Of a DNA stretch of 64,000 bases, positions 54,525 through 64,000 are shown one piece after another; the stretch's first letter is position 1; the number at the start of each line of letters is the position of its first letter. The stretch lies in assembly GCF_003075455.1 (NCBI RefSeq), contig NZ_QDAE01000009.1:54442-118441 (forward strand). The letters are read 5' to 3'. This DNA is from Arthrobacter sp. Bz4. Its GTDB lineage: Bacteria; Actinomycetota; Actinomycetes; Actinomycetales; Micrococcaceae. A program made the translations under genes and the position numbers. The notes under the pieces were generated by a model. The model made no database searches. It worked only from the letters and a program-made list of their open reading frames with translations, and was not told the DNA's origin.

Positions 54525-57500
54525 CTAATCGGTGAAGATCGCGTGCACCACATTCTGGGCCCAGGTGAGGATGTCGGCGTCGGCGAGGTCCCGTCCGCCC
54601 ACCGGTGAGGATTTGGGTTTCGGAATCAGCGCGGCGTTCAGCGCCGGTTTCAGCGAGGCCCCCGGATACATGCGCTTGAGCCGCATCTCCTTCGATTCCG
54701 GCAGGACGGCCGGGGCGAACTTGATGAAGTTTCCCTGCAGCGCCACATCGGTCAGGCCCGCGGCACGCGCCGCCACCCGGAACCGGGCCACCGCAATGAG
54801 GTTGACCACCGGGGCGGGCGGCTCCCCGTATCTGTCGCCCAGTTCCTCCACCACCCCGTCGATTGCCTCGTCCGTCACAGCGGAAGCCAGCTTGCGGTAG
54901 GCCTCCAGGCGCAGCCGCTCCCCCGGCACGTAGTCGTGGGGCAGGTGGGCGTTGACGGGCAGCTCGATCTTCATCTCGGCCGTCTTCTCTTCGGCTTCAC
55001 CGCGGAAGTCCGCAACCGCCTCCCCGACCAGCCTGATGTACAGATCGAAGCCAACACCCTGGATATGGCCGGACTGTTCGCCGCCGAGCATGTTGCCAGC
55101 ACCGCGGATCTCGAGGTCTTTCATGGCCAGCTGCATGCCGGCACCGAGTTCGTTGTGCGACGCGACGGCCTTCAACCGCTCCAGAGCCACCTCGCCGAGC
55201 GGCTTCTCCGACGGGTAAAGGAAGTAGGCGTAGGCCCGCTCCCGGCCGCGCCCCACCCTGCCGCGGAGCTGGTGCAACTGGGACAGGCCGTAGTTGTCGG
55301 CCCGGTCCACAATCAGCGTGTTCGCGTTGGAGATGTCCAGGCCGGTCTCGATGATGGTGGTGCACACCAGAACGTCGAAGCGTTTCTCCCAGAAGTCGAC
55401 AATGATTTGTTCCAGGCGGGATTCGCTCATCTGGCCGTGCGCGACGGCGACGCGGGCCTCCGGCACCAGCTCTTTCAGGTGCGCTGCGGTCCGGTCGATT
55501 GAGGACACCCGGTTGTGGACGAAGAACACCTGGCCTTCGCGCATCAGCTCACGGCGCACCGCCGCCGACGTCTGCTTGTCGGTGTAGGGACCCACATAGG
55601 TGAGCACCGGGTGGCGTTCTTCCGGCGGGGTGGCGAGGGTTGATGTTTCCCGGATGCCGGTCAGCGACATTTCGAGCGTCCTGGGGATCGGCGTCGCACT
55701 CATGGCGAGGACGTCCACGTTGGTGCGCATTTTCTTCAGCGCTTCCTTGTGCTCCACGCCAAAGCGCTGCTCCTCGTCAACGATCACCAGGCCCAGGTCC
55801 TTGAACCGCACCTGGTCCGAAAGCAGCCGGTGGGTGCCGATGACGACGTCGACGGCGCCCGTGCCGATCCCCTCAACCGTTTCCCTGGATTCCTTGGCAC
55901 TCTGAAACCGGGACAGGGGTTTGACCCGCACCGGGAAGCCTGAGAACCGTTCGGAGAAGGTTTCATTGTGCTGCTGCACCAGCAGCGTGGTGGGCACCAG
56001 GACCGCCACCTGTTTGCCGTCCTGGACGGCTTTGAACGCAGCCCGCACGGCGATCTCGGTTTTCCCGTAGCCGACGTCGCCGGAGACCAGACGGTCCATC
56101 GGCACTTCGCGTTCCATGTCGGCCTTGACCTCGTTGATGGTGGTCAGTTGGTCCGGGGTTTCGATGTACGGGAAGGCTTCTTCAAGCTCGCGCTGCCACG
56201 GGGTGTCGGTGGAAAAGGCGAAGCCGCGCGATGCCATCCGCGCCGAGTACAGCCGGATCAGCTCCCCGGCGATCTCCTTGACCGCCTTCCGGGCCTTGGA
56301 CTTGGTGCTGGCCCAGTCGGAGCCACCCATCTTGCTGAGCGCCGGGGCGTCGCCGCCCACGTACCGGGTCACCTGGTCCAGCTGGTCGGTGGGGACAAAC
56401 AGCCGGTCCCCGGGGGCACCACGTTTGGACGGCGCGTATTCGAGCAGCAGGTACTCGCGGATGGTCTTCGTGGGGCCGGCGCCGGTGGCGCGCTGCAGGA
56501 GTTCAACGAATCGGGCGACGCCGTGCTGTTCGTGCACCACATAGTCGCCCTCGCGCAGCTGCAGGGGGTCGACGGCGTTGCGGCGTTTCGACGGCATCTT
56601 GCGCATGTCACGGGTGCCGGACGCGGTGGTCCTGCCCAACAGGTCCGCCTCGGTCAGCAGTCCGAGCTTGAGCGAGTCCAGCACGAAACCGCGGCCGGCG
56701 GAGGCTGTGGTGATCTCGATGATGCCCGGCTGCGGCGGCGAATCGAGCGAGTCCACCCGGGCCGCCGGGATGTCATGGTCATGGAACAGTTCGGCCAGCC
56801 GTGCGGCGGGACCCGGGCCCTCGGTGGCGACCACCACCCGCCACTGGTCTCTGACCCGTTTGCCGAGGAAGTCCATCATTTCCGCCACATCGCCCTGGTA
56901 GCCGCGTGGCTCGCGTGCGTGCACGGTGAACGTGTCAATTTCGGGCAACAGCTCCTGCAGCGAATCGTCGGAACCGAAGGATGTGATGGACCACCAGGCG
57001 ACGGCGTTGGCCAGGGCCGCCGACCGGGTGTCGGTCAGCGACCTGAAGCTGGCGGTCTGGAGGTCGGCCCCCAGGGTGCCGCCCAGGTCCAGCGGCGCGG
57101 CGCCGCCGTCGGACGCTGTTGCCCAGGCCGCCTCAAGGAACTCCTCATTGGTCGCAGCGAGGTCGTGGGCGCGGGTGCGCACCTTTTCCGGTTCGATCAC
57201 GACGGCGATCGACCCGGCCGGGAGTTCGCCCACCAGCGGCACCATTGAGTCCACCAGGACCGGTGCCAGGGATTCCATCCCTTCGACCGCAATTCCGCCG
57301 GCAATTTTTTCCAGCATGGCTGCCGCCGCCGGCAGATCGGGCTTCAGGAGGGCGGCCCGGGACATCACCGATGGGGTGATGAGGATTTCGCGGCAGGGCG
57401 GCGCGAACAACGCGGCCGGGCTGCCGTCTTCCTCCCGCACCAGTGACCGCTGGTCGGCGACGGCGAACCAGCGCATCGCCTCCACCTCGTCGCCGAAGAA

Positions 57501-58193
57501 CTCGACCCGGATGGGGTGGTCCTCGGTGGGCGGGAACACATCGATGATGCCGCCGCGGACGGCGAACTCACCGCGGTGGGTGACCATGTCCACCCGGGCA
57601 TAGGCTGCGTCGGAGAGCGCCCTGACCACGTCGGTGAACGCCGCGTCCTGCCCGACGGTCAGGGTGACGGGCAACAGTTCACCGAGACCAGCGACCAGTG
57701 GCTGCACCACAGCCCGGATGGGAGCGACCATGATCCGTACGGGTTGACCCTCAGGATGGGCGAGGCGGCGCAGCACCGAGAGTCGACGACCAACGGTGTC
57801 GGAGCGGGGTGACAACCGTTCATGCGGCAGGGTTTCCCAACTGGGGAACTCCTCAATGTCCGACGCCGGCAGGTAGCTCCTGAGCGCGGCCGCCAGGTCC
57901 TCCGCTTCCCGGCCGGTGGCTGTCACTGCCAGGACCACTGGTGACCGGGCGTCGTCGCCGGCTGGCCTGGAGTCAACCGACGCCTCGAGTCCGTCCACCA
58001 TCTCGGCGAGGAGCGCAGCCCGCAGCCCGGCGGGCGCACCGATCTGCAGATCGGTGTTTCGCTCGCTGCTGCCGTGTGATGCGTTCATCCGCACCCGGGC
58101 GAAGGACGTGTCCTCGATCAGTGCGGCGCGCAGTCCGTTCAGGCTCAAAGGTTCTCCTACAGGATCCGTCAGTTCCAGCAAATATTCGGTCAT
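54525..58193 (-). CDS. mfd: Transcription-repair coupling factor
   Basis: A 1222-residue full-length Mfd. Order: UvrB-like N-terminal region (FPSWETLPHERLSPRSDTVGRRLSVLRRL), RNA polymerase-interacting CarD-like domain (LREGDYVVHEQHGVARFVEL), RecG-like motor with Walker A GDVGYGKTEIAVRAAF and DEEQRFG, MSATPIPRTLEMSL and the TRCF C-terminal domain. It removes RNA polymerase stalled at lesions and recruits UvrA. The start at 58193 is divergent from the DUF2505 gene. Confidence 0.97.
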   Translation of the reverse strand: MTEYLLELTDPVGEPLSLNGLRAALIEDTSFARVRMNASHGSSERNTDLQIGAPAGLRAALLAEMVDGLEASVDSRPAGDDARSPVVLAVTATGREAEDLAAALRSYLPASDIEEFPSWETLPHERLSPRSDTVGRRLSVLRRLAHPEGQPVRIMVAPIRAVVQPLVAGLGELLPVTLTVGQDAAFTDVVRALSDAAYARVDMVTHRGEFAVRGGIIDVFPPTEDHPIRVEFFGDEVEAMRWFAVADQRSLVREEDGSPAALFAPPCREILITPSVMSRAALLKPDLPAAAAMLEKIAGGIAVEGMESLAPVLVDSMVPLVGELPAGSIAVVIEPEKVRTRAHDLAATNEEFLEAAWATASDGGAAPLDLGGTLGADLQTASFRSLTDTRSAALANAVAWWSITSFGSDDSLQELLPEIDTFTVHAREPRGYQGDVAEMMDFLGKRVRDQWRVVVATEGPGPAARLAELFHDHDIPAARVDSLDSPPQPGIIEITTASAGRGFVLDSLKLGLLTEADLLGRTTASGTRDMRKMPSKRRNAVDPLQLREGDYVVHEQHGVARFVELLQRATGAGPTKTIREYLLLEYAPSKRGAPGDRLFVPTDQLDQVTRYVGGDAPALSKMGGSDWASTKSKARKAVKEIAGELIRLYSARMASRGFAFSTDTPWQRELEEAFPYIETPDQLTTINEVKADMEREVPMDRLVSGDVGYGKTEIAVRAAFKAVQDGKQVAVLVPTTLLVQQHNETFSERFSGFPVRVKPLSRFQSAKESRETVEGIGTGAVDVVIGTHRLLSDQVRFKDLGLVIVDEEQRFGVEHKEALKKMRTNVDVLAMSATPIPRTLEMSLTGIRETSTLATPPEERHPVLTYVGPYTDKQTSAAVRRELMREGQVFFVHNRVSSIDRTAAHLKELVPEARVAVAHGQMSESRLEQIIVDFWEKRFDVLVCTTIIETGLDISNANTLIVDRADNYGLSQLHQLRGRVGRGRERAYAYFLYPSEKPLGEVALERLKAVASHNELGAGMQLAMKDLEIRGAGNMLGGEQSGHIQGVGFDLYIRLVGEAVADFRGEAEEKTAEMKIELPVNAHLPHDYVPGERLRLEAYRKLASAVTDEAIDGVVEELGDRYGEPPAPVVNLIAVARFRVAARAAGLTDVALQGNFIKFAPAVLPESKEMRLKRMYPGASLKPALNAALIPKPKSSPVGGRDLADADILTWAQNVVHAIFTD

Positions 58194-58361
58194 AAAGTTT
58201 CAGGTGCTGGGGACTCCCAGGTCGGTCCTACCCAGCACAAAAGCCCGAAATTCTGTCGAATTCCGGGGATACCCCAAGCCTACCCTGCGGGCCGACCGTG
58301 GCGCCCGATCAGGCCTTAGGATGGGTGGGACGCAAAACGCCTTTCAACTTCGGAGGATCCC

Positions 58362-58859
58362 TTGGCACTGAACGCCTCAACCACCCTGCCCTACGACGCT
58401 GCCACAGTGACCGGCGTCTTCACCGACGAGGCCTTCCTGAAGCATGTCAGCGAGCACGTCGGCGGCACCCTGAAATCAGTGACGGTCGACGGTGACACAG
58501 CGGCTGCCTTCACCCTGACCGCTGTGCGGACCCTCCCCACAAAGCGGCTCCCGGAGATGGCGCGTAAGTTTGTCGGCGACAGCCTTACCGTCACGCAGAC
58601 CGAACAGTGGGCAGCGCCCCTGCCCGATGGGTCACGTGTTGCCAAGATCACCATGACCGTCGCCGGCGTTCCGCTCACCGTCGACGCCGAGCAGCGCCTC
58701 GTCGCCGTCGACGCGGCCACCCGGGTGGAGCTGACCGGCACCGTGAGCTCTTCGATTCCATTCATGGGAGCGAAGATCGCCTCGGCGGCAGAGCCGATGA
58801 TCGGTAAAGCCCTTAACCTTCAGGCCTCCGAAGCCAGCAAATGGCTTGAACGCCGCTAG
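58362..58859 (+). CDS. DUF2505 domain protein
   Basis: A 165-residue actinobacterial protein with the START-like DUF2505 pattern: LPYDAATVTGVFTDEAFLKHVSEHVGG, TVTQTEQWAAP and a C-terminal GAKIASAAEPMIGKALNLQASEASKWL. It starts with TTG at 58362, decided by GGAGG 5 bases upstream. A TAGGAT -10-like box at 58317-58322 gives a leader of about 33 bases. The fold suggests a hydrophobic-ligand pocket; function unknown. First of three tandem plus-strand genes. Confidence 0.88.
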   Translation: MALNASTTLPYDAATVTGVFTDEAFLKHVSEHVGGTLKSVTVDGDTAAAFTLTAVRTLPTKRLPEMARKFVGDSLTVTQTEQWAAPLPDGSRVAKITMTVAGVPLTVDAEQRLVAVDAATRVELTGTVSSSIPFMGAKIASAAEPMIGKALNLQASEASKWLERR

Positions 58860-58877
58860 GCAGAGAAGGAAAAACCC

Positions 58878-59099
58878 GTGTCACTCCCCACCCCTTTAGC
58901 CCTGATTCTCATTCTTAGCGGCGTCTGGACCTTGATCGTCTGGCCACCCTTCCTCCGGCGAATCTTCAAGGACCCCCGTTCGAAAGACGAGCGGGGAGCC
59001 CCGACCCGTTTCCTCAAGGTCCATTTCATGCTGATCAGCACCTCAATGATCCTGGGCCTTGCCACCCTGGTGATCGGCATCCGCACCCTGGTTAGCTAA
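58878..59099 (+). CDS. SCO4848-family small membrane protein
   Basis: A 73-residue protein with two helices ([24 protein letters not shown] and [22 protein letters not shown]) and the family-typical [14 protein letters not shown] and APTRFLKVH segments between them. The start is GTG at 58878 with GAAGGAAA upstream. It lies 18 bases after DUF2505 and 20 before nhaA. Unknown role in the membrane. Confidence 0.85.
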   Translation: MSLPTPLALILILSGVWTLIVWPPFLRRIFKDPRSKDERGAPTRFLKVHFMLISTSMILGLATLVIGIRTLVS

Positions 59100-59119
59100 G
59101 CAGTTGGATAGGTCGAAAA

Positions 59120-60475
59120 GTGAGCAATAACCAGGAACCTCAACCCCCCAAACAGGTCCTCGGGCGGTCGAGCTATCCCGAGTACCAGCGAATCAGTGAG
59201 ATTCTCCGCAAGGAAACTGTTGGCGGCATCCTGTTGCTCATTGCAGCAGTCGTGGCACTGGTCTGGGCCAACTCCCCAGCATCAGCCAGCTACTTCGCAA
59301 TCCGGGACTTCGAGTTCGGCTATGAGCCGTGGCACCTTCGGCTGAGCGTTGGCGCGTGGGCCGCAGACGGTCTACTCGCGATCTTCTTCTTTCTGGTGGG
59401 TCTCGAGCTTAAGCGCGAGTTCGTCGCGGGAGACCTCAGAAAGTTCAGCCGGGCCGTGGTTCCGGTGACCGCCGCTGCCGGCGGCGTCCTGGTACCGGCC
59501 CTCTTCTACGTGGCGATCAACCTGTCCTCCCCCGAGTCGCTCAGGGGGTGGGCTATCCCCACGGCCACCGATATTGCGTTCGCCCTGGCGGTGCTGGCGG
59601 TAATCAGTTCCCACCTTCCCAGTGCGTTGCGGGTCTTTCTGCTTACCCTCGCCGTGGTCGATGACCTGATGGCGATCGGGATTATTGCGTTCTTCTACTC
59701 GGACGACGTGGAGTTCACCTACCTGCTGTTCATGCTGGTCCCGCTGGCCCTGTTTGGTTTCCTGGCCCAGAAGAATCCCAAGTATTTCGGCCGGCACACC
59801 CCCGCCGCCTGGCTGATCCTCCTGCCGATCGGTGTGGCAACGTGGATCCTGATGCATGCCTCTGGAGTCCATGCGACCGTTGCCGGCGTCCTGCTGGGGT
59901 TCCTGGTTCCAGTGCTGCGTAAGACCAAGGACGGCACCATCAAACTGCCGCGCCCCAACAAACCTGGGCTCGCGGAGATTTTTGAACACCGGTTCCGTCC
60001 ACTGTCCACCGGCTTTGCGGTGCCCGTATTCGCTTTCTTCTCTGCCGGAGTCGCCGTCGGAGGGCCCGAGGGGTTGATGTCAGCGATCGGGGACACGGTG
60101 ACGCTGGGGATCGTTGCCGGGCTGGTGCTGGGTAAACCGGTCGGCATCCTGTTGACCACGTTCGCCCTGACCAAAACCACCCGGGCGAACCTCGACCCCG
60201 ACCTGCGGTGGATTGACCTGCTCGGCGTCGGGTTGCTCGCTGGGGTGGGCTTCACGGTGTCGCTCCTGGTCAACGACCTGAGCTTCGAGCAGGGATCAGA
60301 GCACAACGATCACGCGAAGGTGGCCATCCTGTGCGCCTCGGTGATTGCTGCGCTGGCCGCCTCGGTGATCCTTCGCAGCCGGAACAAGCACTACCGCCGG
60401 GTCGTGGAAGCCGAACAAATCGACGCCAACGACGACGGCGTCCCCGACCTGTTCGAGGACCGGAACCGCCAGTAG
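59120..60475 (+). CDS. nhaA: Na+/H+ antiporter NhaA
   Basis: A 451-residue sodium/proton antiporter with about 12 helices. It reads [42 protein letters not shown] and the paired aspartates in [20 protein letters not shown] that bind Na+/H+; [14 protein letters not shown] follows. It exports Na+ in exchange for protons, for pH and salt homeostasis. The start is GTG at 59120. Longer than E. coli NhaA (388) by N- and C-terminal polar extensions, the last being acidic ([15 protein letters not shown]). Confidence 0.95.
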   Translation: MSNNQEPQPPKQVLGRSSYPEYQRISEILRKETVGGILLLIAAVVALVWANSPASASYFAIRDFEFGYEPWHLRLSVGAWAADGLLAIFFFLVGLELKREFVAGDLRKFSRAVVPVTAAAGGVLVPALFYVAINLSSPESLRGWAIPTATDIAFALAVLAVISSHLPSALRVFLLTLAVVDDLMAIGIIAFFYSDDVEFTYLLFMLVPLALFGFLAQKNPKYFGRHTPAAWLILLPIGVATWILMHASGVHATVAGVLLGFLVPVLRKTKDGTIKLPRPNKPGLAEIFEHRFRPLSTGFAVPVFAFFSAGVAVGGPEGLMSAIGDTVTLGIVAGLVLGKPVGILLTTFALTKTTRANLDPDLRWIDLLGVGLLAGVGFTVSLLVNDLSFEQGSEHNDHAKVAILCASVIAALAASVILRSRNKHYRRVVEAEQIDANDDGVPDLFEDRNRQ

Positions 60476-60478
60476 CTG

Positions 60479-60930
60479 TTACCGGTTCGCGGCGAGCAGC
60501 GCTTCTTCGAGCGCCACCCAGGCCAGCATCGCGCACTTGACGCGGGCCGGATAGCGGGAGACTCCGGCGAGGGCTGCCGCGTCCCCGAGCACTTCCTCGT
60601 TGGGTGTGACCCGTCCGCGCGAGCGCATGACGGTCCTGAACTCGTCCACCAGATCCATCACCTCGTCGCGGCCCAGACCCTGCATCAAATCGGTCATAAC
60701 CGAGGCCGAGGACATCGAAATGGCGCAGCCGGCGCCGTCCCAACTGACGCTGGTCAGCACTCCGTCCGCGAGGATGGCTCGCAGGGTAATCTCATCTCCG
60801 CATACCGGGTTCAGCTGGTGGGACTCTCCGAGGGTCCCGACGCCGTCGTGCTCCAACAGCCCGGCACCGTGCCGCTCCTTGGCATGATCAAGGATGATCT
60901 GTTGATAGAGCTGCTGCAGGTCATCGGACA

Positions 60931-60931
<1 letters not shown>
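60479..60931 (-). CDS. sufU: SufU-type Fe-S assembly sulfur-transfer protein
   Basis: A 150-residue NifU/IscU-fold protein of the SufU branch. It has the three cysteines and Asp expected of the zinc/sulfur-acceptor site: NPVCGDEITL, DGAGCAISMSSASVM and RVKCAMLAWVALEEALL. It takes persulfide sulfur from SufS. The start overlaps the sufS stop by one base, so the two are coupled. It converges with nhaA with only 3 bases between. Confidence 0.94.
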
Positions 60932-62256
<1,325 letters not shown>

Positions 62257-62319
62257 TCATTCACTCTACGCCCGACAGCACACTACCGAAGATCTTCTGA
62301 ACGTCTTGCAGGGAAAATT

Positions 62320-63816
62320 CTAATATGCACCGACCGGCCGAATCATGACCTTAAAGGTACGCCACATAATCATGAAGTCCCCCGTCACCGACCAGTTCTC
62401 TACGTAGTAGAGGTCCAGACGAACACTCTCGGCCCAGTCGAGATCGGACCGTCCGCTGATCTGCCACAGGCCTGTCAGACCCGGCTTAATGAGAAGACGT
62501 CGATGTGTATGTCCATCGTAACCGGACACTTCGCTCGCCAAGGGTGGCCGTGGCCCAACCAGGGCCATATCCCCTCTGAGGACGTTGTAAAGCTGTGGGA
62601 GCTCATCTATTGAGTACTTGCGCAACCACCCGCCAACCTTAGTAACCCGCGGGTCATGGCGCATCTTGAAAAGCACGCCATTTCCTTCGTTGCGATCCCG
62701 TAGCGCGGCAAGATCCGCTTCAGCTGTGACTACCATCGAACGAAACTTGTACATGGGAAACCGGCCCGATCCCCGTCCCACTCGTTCTTGCTTGAAGAAA
62801 ACCGGGCCAGGGCTATCGCGACGAATCAGCAGCGCAACCACGATAAAAACGGGTGCCAGTACGATGAGAGCGAGCCCGGATAGGACCACGTCCATCAAGC
62901 GCTTAACGACGTGACGCCCACCTGTGAACTGGGGCATCTCAACATGCATGAGCGGCAATCCCTCCACCGGCCTCATCTGAATCCGGGGACCAGCTACGTT
63001 AGTCAAGGTTGAAGCGAGAACCAGCTCTGTGGAGGAGCGTTCCAGCCTCCAGCCGAGTTCTCGGATATATTTGCTTCCCTTGTGCAGATGCCCAGCAACA
63101 ATAACGGCGTCAGCCCCAGTCTTTGCGACTGAGTGCTCGACGTTACTCAATCCGTAGACAACCGGAACAAACCGATCGCCAGCCAGAACAGTATGTGAAC
63201 GGCTTTTGCCTTCCAGGACTGCCCCTACCACTTCGTAGACCGCCCCGGTCTTCTTCGATAACTGCTTGACTACGTACTGGACATCGTCGTTGCGCCCTAC
63301 CACGACAACTTTGGAAAGAAACATGCCATATTGACGCTGACGGGTCAGCCATTTTCGCCAGATCCAACGACTGCCCAATAGTCCTAGTAACCCGGCAGGA
63401 AAGGTAACGAGTAGGTAGTAACGAAAATTGTCACCTCCTGAGAGGATCACGACGACAGCCATCCAGCTGAAGGTGGCAGCGCTCGCCTGGACAACTCGCT
63501 TGTACTCGGCTGCACCAACTCCAATTAACCGTGGATCCCGAGTCCGGAACATCGACATCATGACCAGCCATCCGATGCTGACAGCGATGGCAAACGTGAT
63601 GGTCTGCGTATAGGCCGAATCGCTGGATGTGGCTTTTAGAATCCAATCGGTACTCAGGAGGACCGTGGCTACGATGGTGACTGTGTCGGTAACACGAAGC
63701 GATAGTTGGTAGCGCCGGCGCCACGGCAAGCCAGAGACCGTTGCCGGACGAACTCGTCGCCCCCGAGTTGATGAGGGAAATGGAAAACTTAGCGTTTGCC
63801 CTTTAGCCTGGAACAT
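62320..63816 (-). CDS. Exopolysaccharide polyprenyl glycosylphosphotransferase
   Basis: A membrane sugar-phosphate transferase, 498 residues from ATG 63816. About four or five N-terminal helices and a CoA-binding-like/Rossmann region (VVVVGRNDDVQYVVKQL) precede the C-terminal bacterial sugar transferase domain: KRLMDVVLSGLALIVLAP, SPGPVFFKQERVGRGSGRFPMYKFRSM, YSIDELPQLYNVLRGDMALVGPRPP and KPGLTGLWQISGRSDLDW. It loads the first sugar phosphate onto undecaprenyl phosphate for capsule or EPS assembly. No ribosome binding site is clear, and the frame stays open to the window edge with a very basic extension, so the start may lie upstream. Base composition is visibly less GC-rich than its neighbours, suggesting the edge of a transferred polysaccharide locus. 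Confidence 0.88.
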   Translation of the reverse strand: MFQAKGQTLSFPFPSSTRGRRVRPATVSGLPWRRRYQLSLRVTDTVTIVATVLLSTDWILKATSSDSAYTQTITFAIAVSIGWLVMMSMFRTRDPRLIGVGAAEYKRVVQASAATFSWMAVVVILSGGDNFRYYLLVTFPAGLLGLLGSRWIWRKWLTRQRQYGMFLSKVVVVGRNDDVQYVVKQLSKKTGAVYEVVGAVLEGKSRSHTVLAGDRFVPVVYGLSNVEHSVAKTGADAVIVAGHLHKGSKYIRELGWRLERSSTELVLASTLTNVAGPRIQMRPVEGLPLMHVEMPQFTGGRHVVKRLMDVVLSGLALIVLAPVFIVVALLIRRDSPGPVFFKQERVGRGSGRFPMYKFRSMVVTAEADLAALRDRNEGNGVLFKMRHDPRVTKVGGWLRKYSIDELPQLYNVLRGDMALVGPRPPLASEVSGYDGHTHRRLLIKPGLTGLWQISGRSDLDWAESVRLDLYYVENWSVTGDFMIMWRTFKVMIRPVGAY

Positions 63817-64000
63817 CTCACGCCGCCGTCGAGTATCGGGGGCTGACACGCCAAACCCGATTGGTACAAGGAGCCGACGACGGCTGGGGACGAGCCTTGG
63901 TCTCAGAAGGCTCCGACGCCGCCGGCTCCGCTTGTAGGGGACGTGAACCAAGATGACAGCCAACTTCCGTCCGTCGATCTTGCGCCCACGTCCAGAGGGG

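Overview
The window is a continuous stretch of a high-GC actinobacterial chromosome, most like the Arthrobacter branch of the Micrococcaceae. This rests on recognisable gene content and order (gatCAB, tdh-kbl, ligA, birA-accD-accE-maf-accA, sufS-sufU, mfd, the DUF222-HNH family, SCO4848- and DUF2505-type proteins), an actinobacterial LexA box, TAGACT/TAGGCT-type -10 boxes, and several genes whose start codon lies at the predicted transcription start (leaderless). No rRNA, tRNA, CRISPR array or insertion sequence was recognised. The assignment is inference from content; no database was searched.

Layout. 1-7.65 kb: a two-gene minus-strand unit, a 2270-residue beta-rich protein with an OmpA-like segment followed 2 bases later by an unknown protein that runs off the left edge; its promoter overlaps a clear dyad. 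7.7-17.1 kb: a D-amino-acid dehydrogenase-like flavoprotein, kbl and tdh (threonine to glycine), a PP2C-like protein, gatB-gatA-gatC, and an SOS-box-preceded DUF222-HNH endonuclease. 17.2-24.4 kb: small regulatory units: a membrane protein with a winged-helix regulator, a dyad-controlled MDR oxidoreductase, a GNAT acetyltransferase, a frameshifted small gene, an ABC exporter divergent from an ArsR regulator plus VOC protein, and an FNT channel. 24.4-31.4 kb (minus strand): DUF2087 protein, inositol monophosphatase, ligA, a PP2C phosphatase, a class III adenylate cyclase, a PH-domain membrane protein and birA.

31.4-42.6 kb: a structured non-coding element upstream of birA, an SDR, then acyl-CoA carboxylase beta (accD) and epsilon (accE), a surface acyltransferase, a lipoprotein serpin, a DUF885 protein, maf and the biotinylated alpha subunit (accA). 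BirA is the expected ligase for the AccA biotin domain, and accD and accA, 8 kb apart, share the upstream dyad TGTAG-N5-CTACA. 42.7-47.7 kb: a lipoprotein-Ser/Thr kinase pair, an MHS-type transporter with an operator-like repeat, and an LpdA-type reductase without its redox cysteines. 47.8-54.3 kb reads as a nucleoside/deoxyribose catabolic neighbourhood: purine nucleoside phosphorylase and a phosphosugar mutase on one strand, facing deoC and two aldehyde dehydrogenase genes across a strong bidirectional terminator. 54.5-64 kb: mfd, DUF2505, SCO4848-type protein, nhaA, sufU-sufS, and an exopolysaccharide sugar transferase that probably opens a polysaccharide locus beyond the right edge.

The least explained parts are the left-edge giant-protein operon, the serpin, the half-length aldehyde dehydrogenase coupled to a full-length one, and the nested palindromic repeat upstream of birA.
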